From Gammaproteobacteria bacterium (lineage in GTDB: Bacteria > Pseudomonadota > Gammaproteobacteria > Pseudomonadales > Pseudomonadaceae): DNA of 11,088 nt. Of the stretch, positions 6,556 to 11,088 are shown piece after piece; position 1 is the stretch's first letter; each line of letters starts with the position of its first letter. The translations under genes were made by a program, and so were the position numbers. The stretch lies in the NCBI GenBank assembly GCA_012800475.1, contig JAAZJF010000095.1, positions 1 through 11,088 on the forward strand, in the 5' to 3' direction. The notes under the pieces are model-generated. The model searched no databases, had not been told where the DNA came from, and worked only from the letters and a program-made list of their open reading frames with translations.

Positions 6556-7926
6556 ATGCAGCTTACCTCGCTTACCGCGGTTTCCCCCGTTGACGGCCGT
6601 TACGGCAGCAGAACCTCCGCCCTGCGCCCTATTTTTAGTGAATACGGTCTTATTCGTAACCGTGTTTTGGTTGAAGTGCGCTGGTTGCAGCGCTTAGCCG
6701 CTCATGCAGGCGTCACTGAAGTGGCTCCTTTCTCTGACACAGCCAACGCTGCGTTAAATGAGCTGGCAGAAAACTTTCAGCTTGAGCATGCAGAGCGTGT
6801 TAAAGAGTTTGAACGCACCACCAACCACGACGTTAAAGCTGTTGAGTATTTGCTCAAAGAGCAAGCGCAAAAACTACCTGAGTTAGCAAAAGTGACTGAG
6901 TTCATCCACTTTGCTTGCACCAGTGAAGATATCAATAACCTCTCGCACGCTTTAATGCTGCGCGAAGGCCGTGATGATGTCTTACTGCCATTGATGCGCA
7001 AACTGGCTGAGAGCTTACGTGCTTTATCCGTTGAGTTTGCGGATGTACCGATGCTCTCGCGCACCCATGGCCAGCCTGCTTCACCCACCACTCTGGGTAA
7101 AGAGTTTGCTAACGTGGTTTATCGTTTAGAGCGTCAAATCGCACAAACTGCAGCCATTCCACTACTGGGTAAGATCAACGGTGCCGTAGGTAACTACAAC
7201 GCGCACATCTCGGCCTACCCTGAGATTGATTGGGAAGCTAACGCTAAAGAGTTTATCGAAGGCGATTTGGGTTTAACCTTTAACCCCTACACCACACAAA
7301 TCGAGCCGCACGACTACATTGCTGAGCTCTTTGATGCGGTAGCACGCTTTAACACCATCCTGATCGATTTTGACCGTGATGTATGGGGCTATATTTCTTT
7401 AGGTTATTTCAAGCAGAAAACTGTCGCCGGCGAAATTGGTTCATCCACCATGCCGCACAAGGTCAACCCGATCGATTTCGAAAACTCGGAAGGTAACCTC
7501 GGTATCGCTAATGCGATTTTCCAGCACTTAGCCAGCAAATTACCTATTTCACGCTGGCAGCGTGACCTGACTGACTCCACGGTTTTGCGTAACCTCGGTG
7601 TTGGCATGGCGCACAGTGTGATTGCCTATGAAGCCACGCTAAAAGGCGTTGGCAAGCTTGAACTCAATGCCGCTAAAATTGCTGAAGATTTGGATAACTG
7701 CTGGGAAGTGTTAGCCGAGCCGGTACAGACAGTGATGCGTCGCTACGGCATTGAAAATCCTTATGAAAAGTTGAAAGATCTGACGCGCGGTAAAGGTATC
7801 AGTGCTGAAGCTTTGCAAACCTTTATTGAAACTTTAGATTTGCCTGAAGAAGCGAAAGTGCAATTGCGTGCACTGACGCCGGCCAATTACATTGGTAACG
7901 CAGGCCCACAAGCCAAGCGCGTCTAA
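6556..7926 (+). CDS. purB: Adenylosuccinate lyase
   Basis: A 456-residue homotetrameric lyase of the fumarase/aspartase superfamily. It catalyses two steps of purine synthesis, SAICAR to AICAR plus fumarate and adenylosuccinate to AMP plus fumarate. The length equals that of E. coli PurB. Visible landmarks are the N-terminal SPVDGRYGS, the substrate-binding TTNHDVKAVEY at 88-98, TSEDINNLSH at 122-131, catalytic His171 in RTHGQPASPT, and the flexible signature loop GSSTMPHKVNPIDFE from 295 with the catalytic serine at 296/297. A weak AGAGA ribosome binding site precedes the ATG. The gene follows the permease by 66 bases containing a palindrome and -10-like sequence, and it has its own terminator. 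Confidence 0.98.
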   Translation: MQLTSLTAVSPVDGRYGSRTSALRPIFSEYGLIRNRVLVEVRWLQRLAAHAGVTEVAPFSDTANAALNELAENFQLEHAERVKEFERTTNHDVKAVEYLLKEQAQKLPELAKVTEFIHFACTSEDINNLSHALMLREGRDDVLLPLMRKLAESLRALSVEFADVPMLSRTHGQPASPTTLGKEFANVVYRLERQIAQTAAIPLLGKINGAVGNYNAHISAYPEIDWEANAKEFIEGDLGLTFNPYTTQIEPHDYIAELFDAVARFNTILIDFDRDVWGYISLGYFKQKTVAGEIGSSTMPHKVNPIDFENSEGNLGIANAIFQHLASKLPISRWQRDLTDSTVLRNLGVGMAHSVIAYEATLKGVGKLELNAAKIAEDLDNCWEVLAEPVQTVMRRYGIENPYEKLKDLTRGKGISAEALQTFIETLDLPEEAKVQLRALTPANYIGNAGPQAKRV

Positions 7927-7943
7927 CGCTGCTTGCAAGTATG

Positions 7944-7974
7944 AACGCCCGGCTCAATCCGGGCGTTTTATTTT
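7944..7974 (+). terminator. Rho-independent terminator of purB
   Basis: AACGCCCGG (7944-7952), loop CTCAAT and CCGGGCGTT (7959-7967) form a perfect 9-bp stem followed by TTTTATTTT. It starts 18 bases after the purB stop and leaves only 24 bases before the roxA start. Confidence 0.93.
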
Positions 7975-7998
7975 CAGTGTCTATTCCGGAAGAATCAC

Positions 7999-9183
7999 GT
8001 GTCGAATCTGCTCAATACCCCTCTTGAAATTTTAGGCGGCATCAGTGCTGAAGTTTTTTTGCGCGATTACTGGCAAAAAAAACCTTTACTGATTCGCAAA
8101 GCACTGCCCGACTTTGTTAGCCCCTTGGATGGTAACGACTTAGCCGGTCTCTCTTTAGAAGAGATGGTCGAGTCACGTATCGTGTTAGAGCACGGTCAAA
8201 CACCTTGGGAACTCAAGCAGGGTCCATTTGCAGAGGACACATACAGCACATTGCCGGAGCGCGACTGGACACTGTTAGTGCAAGCAGTTGATCAATTCAG
8301 CCCCGATGTGGCCCAAGTGTTGGAGCATTTTAAATTCCTACCCAACTGGCGCATTGACGATGTGATGATCAGCTTTGCGGTGCCCGGTGGCAGTGTTGGC
8401 CCGCACTATGACAACTACGATGTGTTTTTATTGCAAGCTGAAGGCAAGCGCAGCTGGAAAGTGGGGCAAATGTGTAATAACGAAAGTCCTCTGTTAGCGC
8501 ATCCTGACTTACGCATTTTAGATGGCTTTGAGCAGACCGATGAGTGGGTGTTAGAGCCCGGTGATATGCTGTACTTACCGCCGCGTTTAGCACACTGGGG
8601 CATCGCACAAACCGAATGTATGACTTGGTCAATTGGTTTTCGCGCGCCTTCAACCGCTGAAGCTGTGAGCCATTACGCTGACTTTGTCGCACGTTTTTTA
8701 CCTGACGAGCAACGTTACAATGACGCTGATATGTCTGTGGTCAATAACCCTAACTATATTCGCCCAGAAGATATTCAGCGCTTACGTCAACTGATTAACG
8801 AGCAGCTCGATGATGATCGTATGCTGCTGACTTGGTTTGGCCAGCATATGACTGAGCCGCGCTACCCTGACCTGTTGATCGGTGAGCAACTATCATTGGA
8901 CGAACTCACTCAAGCGCTAGAAAATGGGGCCGTATTTACTCGCAACCCCACCGCTCGTTTGGCGTGGAGCCATATGCAGCTGGATGCAGAACGTGCAGTA
9001 GTGTTTTTTGTAAGTGGTAACAGTCGTATTTTAAGTGAGCACTTAGTGCCCTTACTGGACTTACTGTGCAGTGCTGATGCAATGTATTTAGACAACCTAA
9101 AACCTTGGCTGGATGATGCAGAAGCAGCGACGTTGCTGTGTGAACTGATTAAACAAGGAAGCTTGGAGTGTATCGATGAATGA
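7999..9183 (+). CDS. roxA: Ribosomal oxygenase RoxA (50S protein L16 arginine hydroxylase)
   Basis: A 394-residue JmjC-type 2-oxoglutarate/Fe(II) oxygenase related to E. coli RoxA (YcfD), which hydroxylates an arginine of ribosomal protein L16. The double-stranded beta-helix core holds the iron triad His136 and Asp138 (GPHYDNYDVFLLQ) and His199 (RLAHWGIA). Lys150-Arg151 lie where 2-oxoglutarate is bound. The EPGDMLYLPPR strand at 186-196 and a winged-helix-like C-terminal half (about 220-394) complete the usual ROX layout. The start is GTG, preceded by GGAAGA at a suitable distance. It begins 24 bases after the purB terminator with no clear promoter between. Its last eight bases overlap the next gene. 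roxA lies close to purB in E. coli too, although phoPQ intervenes there. Confidence 0.93.
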   Translation: MSNLLNTPLEILGGISAEVFLRDYWQKKPLLIRKALPDFVSPLDGNDLAGLSLEEMVESRIVLEHGQTPWELKQGPFAEDTYSTLPERDWTLLVQAVDQFSPDVAQVLEHFKFLPNWRIDDVMISFAVPGGSVGPHYDNYDVFLLQAEGKRSWKVGQMCNNESPLLAHPDLRILDGFEQTDEWVLEPGDMLYLPPRLAHWGIAQTECMTWSIGFRAPSTAEAVSHYADFVARFLPDEQRYNDADMSVVNNPNYIRPEDIQRLRQLINEQLDDDRMLLTWFGQHMTEPRYPDLLIGEQLSLDELTQALENGAVFTRNPTARLAWSHMQLDAERAVVFFVSGNSRILSEHLVPLLDLLCSADAMYLDNLKPWLDDAEAATLLCELIKQGSLECIDE

Positions 9184-9604
9184 ATTGCAGATCCGTATTG
9201 CCGACTGGCATAAAGACAATGCCGATTTACGCCGCATCCGTGAAAGCGTATTTATCCAAGAGCAAGGTGTCACTCCAGAGCAAGAGTGGGACAGTGATGA
9301 CGCAACCGCTACACATTTTTTAGCCTATGAAGGCGACTTTGCTATCGGTACTGCGCGCTTATTGGCCGATGGCTGCATTGGACGCGTCTCGGTTTTAAAA
9401 GATTGGCGCGGCTTGCATGTCGGTGAAAAATTATTGATGACGGCTGTACACGAAGCGGAACGCTTAGGTCTAAAGCAACAGATTTTAACGGCTCAAGTTC
9501 ACGCTGCAGGTTTTTATGAGCGCTTAGGTTTTACCGCTGTCAGTCAAGAGTTTCTTGAGGCAGGCATTCCACATATTGATATGCTGCGCAACAGTGACAC
9601 TTAA
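9176..9604 (+). CDS. ElaA-like GNAT-family N-acetyltransferase
   Basis: A 142-residue single-domain GNAT protein, presumably transferring acetyl from acetyl-CoA to an unknown amine. Residues 19-46 (RRIRESVFIQEQGVTP to DATATHF) form the conserved N-terminal segment of the ElaA/YjcF group. Motif A, GRVSVLKDWRGLHVGEKLL (69-87), is the acetyl-CoA loop. FYERLGF at 113-119 is motif B, and the ending EAGIPHIDM closely matches E. coli ElaA. The loop has His81 where many GNATs have Gly; ElaA has Lys there, so this is family-typical. The start ATG overlaps roxA by eight bases, with GGAG seven bases upstream inside roxA, so translation is probably coupled. No physiological substrate can be inferred. Confidence 0.9.
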   Translation: MNELQIRIADWHKDNADLRRIRESVFIQEQGVTPEQEWDSDDATATHFLAYEGDFAIGTARLLADGCIGRVSVLKDWRGLHVGEKLLMTAVHEAERLGLKQQILTAQVHAAGFYERLGFTAVSQEFLEAGIPHIDMLRNSDT

Positions 9605-9638
9605 AGCGCTATAACAGGTGTAACGCAGCATTTGGATC

Positions 9639-9655
9639 ACATAGACTGTCTATGT
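9639..9655. promoter_or_regulatory. 17-base perfect palindrome upstream of the secretin-like gene
   Basis: ACATAGACTGTCTATGT is perfectly symmetric around one central base. It lies in the 137-base gap after the acetyltransferase, 86 bases before the start of the secretin-like gene. Its short centre makes it more like a DNA operator for a dimeric regulator than an RNA hairpin. A small CCCG/CGGG stem lies further on at 9689-9701. Confidence 0.45.
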
Positions 9656-9741
9656 ATGCACAGCCCACAGTGCCATTTTGCTGCTTCACCCGCATATCGG
9701 GCCGTCAACTACAGTACCCCAACCCTTCGGAGTATGCCACT

Positions 9742-10554
9742 ATGACTGTCCTCAAACGTTTTCTTATACTCGCAGCCCTCACCTGCAGCTTGTCTGTGGC
9801 GCAAGCTGCAACCGAAGTGATTGAACTCAACTTTCGTATGGCAGATGGTGTTCTACCCGTTGCGCAGTCGATATTAGGCGCTGAAGGTCGAGTTACAGCT
9901 TACGGCAATCAGCTGATTGTAAATGCTTCGCAGGAAAAAATTGCTGAGTTGCGCTCCGTCTTATCCAAAATCGATACTCAGCCTCGACGCTTATTGATCA
10001 GCGTCGACACCCAAGGCCAACAAACCCATAGTGAACAAGGCTATCAAGCGCAAGGACGTGTTGGCGGACGCCATGGTGATATCACTTTTGGTCAAGATGG
10101 CCTTAATAGGCGCAATCAGGTGCGCATTATTGATAACAGCACACACAACCGCAACGGCTCATTACAGACGGTACAAACCCTTGAGGGGTCTGCAGCCTTG
10201 GTACAAATAGGCCAAGACATCCCTCAGCGCAGCACACAGTATGGCCAGTACGGTCAAATTCATGAGCGCACGGAGTACCGTGCAGTGAACCAAGGATTCT
10301 ATGTCACCGCCACGCTGGTGGGTGATCAGGTTCAGGTTGAAATCAACCAGCACAATGATCGCCGTAGCCATCAGCCAGGCGTGATCAACACGCAAAACAC
10401 ATCCAGCCAAGTCAGTGGCCGTCTAGGCGAGTGGATCTCTGTCAGCGGTGCCCAATCTCATGGCACTGGTCGCCAGAATGGCTGGATACAAAAACGCTAC
10501 AGCACCGCTCAAGAAAACAATCAATTACAGATCAAAGTTGACGTATTGGATTAA
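9742..10554 (+). CDS. Exported orphan secretin-like protein
   Basis: A 270-residue protein with a clear Sec signal peptide (KR at 5-6, hydrophobic 7-20, AQA then A, cleavage near 22/23). Residues 25-88 look like a secretin N1/NolW-type periplasmic domain: VIELNFRMADGVLPVAQSIL, then NQLIVNASQEKIAEL and LLISV. A Gln/Gly/Arg/His-rich linker (about 90-140) leads to a segment reminiscent of the start of a secretin core (LEGSAALVQIGQDIP at 147-161, GFYVTATLVGDQVQVEIN at 185-202, GEWISVSG at 229-236). The VPxLSxIPxLG gate signature and full pore domain of type II/III/IV secretins are missing. The ATG at 9742 follows CGGAG and starts the signal peptide; an upstream in-frame ATG (9652) would bury it. 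The gene stands alone before aceA; I recall hypothetical genes at this place in P. aeruginosa. Function unknown. Confidence 0.82.
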   Translation: MTVLKRFLILAALTCSLSVAQAATEVIELNFRMADGVLPVAQSILGAEGRVTAYGNQLIVNASQEKIAELRSVLSKIDTQPRRLLISVDTQGQQTHSEQGYQAQGRVGGRHGDITFGQDGLNRRNQVRIIDNSTHNRNGSLQTVQTLEGSAALVQIGQDIPQRSTQYGQYGQIHERTEYRAVNQGFYVTATLVGDQVQVEINQHNDRRSHQPGVINTQNTSSQVSGRLGEWISVSGAQSHGTGRQNGWIQKRYSTAQENNQLQIKVDVLD

Positions 10555-10582
10555 CTTGCAAGCCCGTTTGGACTATGAAATA

Positions 10583-10608
10583 TGTAGTGCCTTAAAAAAA
10601 ACACTACA
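10583..10608. promoter_or_regulatory. RccR-like operator upstream of aceA
   Basis: TGTAGTG (10583-10589), 12 bases with a run of eight A, then CACTACA (10602-10608): a perfect 7-bp inverted repeat, i.e. TGTAGT-N14-ACTACA. Pseudomonas RccR is known to bind a long-linker pseudopalindrome of about 28 bp at aceA and a short one at aceE. Size, half-site and gene all fit. It ends six bases before a TTGACG -35 box. Confidence 0.75.
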
Positions 10609-10614
10609 AAACAA

Positions 10615-10643
10615 TTGACGAACGCTTCACTAAAGCGCATCAT
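10615..10643 (+). promoter_or_regulatory. Probable sigma-70 promoter of aceA
   Basis: TTGACG (10615-10620, five of six) and CATCAT (10638-10643, four of six) are separated by 17 bases. The operator lies directly upstream. Transcription would start near 10650 and give a leader of about 390 bases. The spacer contains a small CGCTT/AAGCG inverted repeat (10623-10637). Confidence 0.5.
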
Positions 10644-10663
10644 GGCCCCGCTCCCGCTAGCCA

Positions 10664-10872
10664 GAACGTCTTAATAAACGTTCCAAAACCAAGGTAACAG
10701 TACTTTATCGTTGGTTTTGTGTTAACTACATCCAAAAGATGCTTTAACGAGGTTGCGACTGGAACGTTGTTGTCCTGAGGGACGGGGAAGCAATATGCAT
10801 CATTGATGCATCAGATATCTCACTACAGTGAGCCGCGCTTGCGGATGTTAAGTTGCCGATATCACAACTTAA
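10664..10872 (+). promoter_or_regulatory. Highly structured aceA 5' leader (candidate RNA element)
   Basis: Perfect stems run almost without a break. A closing stem AACGTTCC/GGAACGTT (10677-10684 with 10761-10768) encloses CAAAACCAA/TTGGTTTTG (10684-10692 with 10711-10719, sharing base 10684) and a nested GTTAA-CATC/GATG-TTAAC arm (10721-10748). An alternative hairpin GAACGT/ACGTTC (10664-10669 with 10678-10683) uses the same bases as the closing stem. Then follow GTCC/GGAC (10772-10783), ATGCATC/GATGCAT (10795-10811), CTCAC/GTGAG (10819-10832), CCGC/GCGG (10833-10844) and TTAAGTTG/CAACTTAA (10848-10872). No terminator T-run and no open frame of note are seen. I do not recognise tmRNA, RNase P, SRP RNA or 6S RNA in it. 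It may be a leader switch or a separate small RNA. Confidence 0.55.
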
Positions 10873-10903
10873 TGCAGCAGCCAATTTTATCTGATCGCTA
10901 CCC

Positions 10904-10911
10904 TCCTTTAA
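10904..10911 (+). promoter_or_regulatory. Anti-Shine-Dalgarno-like element in the aceA leader
   Basis: TCCTTTAA (within CCCTCCTTTA) is complementary to TTGAAGGA (11027-11034), the aceA ribosome binding site, over eight bases with one G-U pair. It also resembles the 3' end of 16S rRNA. Pairing would hide the aceA Shine-Dalgarno. The intervening 115 bases make this plausible rather than certain. Confidence 0.35.
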
Positions 10912-10946
10912 GACACAATGCGTCTAGTCAATTATCGGCACTTCAG

Positions 10947-10962
10947 TGGAAGCGAACCCGCA
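10947..10962 (+). promoter_or_regulatory. Weak sigma-54-type GG-N10-GC element before aceA
   Basis: TGG at 10947-10949 and GC at 10960-10961 have the exact GG-N10-GC spacing of sigma-54 promoters, about 80 bases before the aceA start. The rest of the -24/-12 consensus is poor. It is listed because RpoN influence on aceA has been reported in Pseudomonas; the match alone would not justify a call. Confidence 0.15.
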
Positions 10963-11040
10963 ATTTAAACTTCCAGCAATAGCAGGTTGTGTGTGGGCAG
11001 TCGGTGCTCAAACTCACTTTACTCATTTGAAGGATTGACC

Positions 11041-11088
11041 ATGTCAACTTATCAAAACGAAATTAAGGCAATTGCCGCTCTTAAAGAA
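11041..11088 (+). CDS. aceA: Isocitrate lyase, first 16 codons (partial)
   Basis: The frame MSTYQNEIKAIAALKE runs off the right edge. It matches the N terminus of the roughly 530-residue isocitrate lyase of Pseudomonas nearly residue for residue. That enzyme splits isocitrate into glyoxylate and succinate, the first step of the glyoxylate bypass needed for growth on acetate and fatty acids. AAGGA (11030-11034) lies six bases before the ATG. No catalytic residue is inside the window, so identity rests on the N terminus, the gene order and the RccR-like operator upstream. The 486-base gap before it is occupied by that operator, a probable promoter and a structured leader. Confidence 0.85.
   Translation, partial: MSTYQNEIKAIAALKE

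Noticed and set aside
9410..9426. His instead of Gly in the GNAT acetyl-CoA loop (RGLHVG) as a sign of inactivity
   Set aside because: E. coli ElaA, the closest family known to me, has Lys at this position, so the change is within family variation.
9652..9741. Upstream in-frame ATG for the secretin-like protein
   Set aside because: It would place 30 non-signal residues before an obvious Sec signal peptide and lies in the palindrome.
10795..10872. Integron attC site or REP-type repeat
   Set aside because: Stems are several short separate hairpins without the paired RYYYAAC/GTTRRRY core boxes, there is no integrase or cassette, and no second copy occurs in the window.

Overview
The window looks like chromosomal DNA of a Pseudomonas-type gammaproteobacterium with a fairly low GC content, close to half by eye. 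The proteins read like Pseudomonas orthologues: Icd, MnmA, HflD, PurB, and the first 16 residues of a Pseudomonas-type isocitrate lyase. The gene order nudJ-mnmA-hflD-(transporter)-purB-roxA, with icd divergent beside it, is an old gammaproteobacterial neighbourhood. A low-GC lineage such as Thiopseudomonas or Denitrificimonas would fit; that is an inference, not something the sequence proves.

Layout. Positions 1-158 hold the 3' end of a plus-strand gene for a tail-anchored coiled-coil protein. From 192 to 3055 three genes run on the minus strand: icd (NADP isocitrate dehydrogenase), then after a strong terminator an SmrA-type Smr-domain gene, then prmB. PrmB has several unusual residues at positions that are nearly invariant in the family. 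The 326-base divergent gap 3056-3381 carries two inverted repeats and a TGTAGT-N14-ACTACA operator. On the plus strand follow nudJ, then mnmA, hflD and a DMT-family permease joined by two 4-base ATGA overlaps, then purB with its terminator, roxA (ribosomal protein L16 arginine hydroxylase) overlapping an ElaA-like acetyltransferase, and an orphan exported secretin-like protein preceded by a 17-base perfect palindrome. The window ends in a 486-base leader and the first 16 codons of aceA.

How the genes relate. icd and aceA compete for isocitrate at the TCA cycle/glyoxylate branch point. Both ends of the window carry the same TGTAGT-N14-ACTACA element, which matches the long-linker type of site described for the KDPG-responsive regulator RccR at aceA. 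This suggests that one regulator watches both sides of the branch. The middle block is housekeeping: tRNA wobble thiolation (MnmA), HflD, purine synthesis (PurB), ribosomal oxygenation (RoxA) and metabolite clean-up (NudJ).

Most unusual region. The aceA leader (about 10650-11040) is almost continuously foldable. It has a closing stem around two hairpins, a mutually exclusive alternative hairpin, five further hairpins in tandem, and a downstream CCTCCTTTA element complementary to the aceA ribosome binding site. I do not recognise it as a known RNA family. It is the best candidate here for an undescribed regulatory element.
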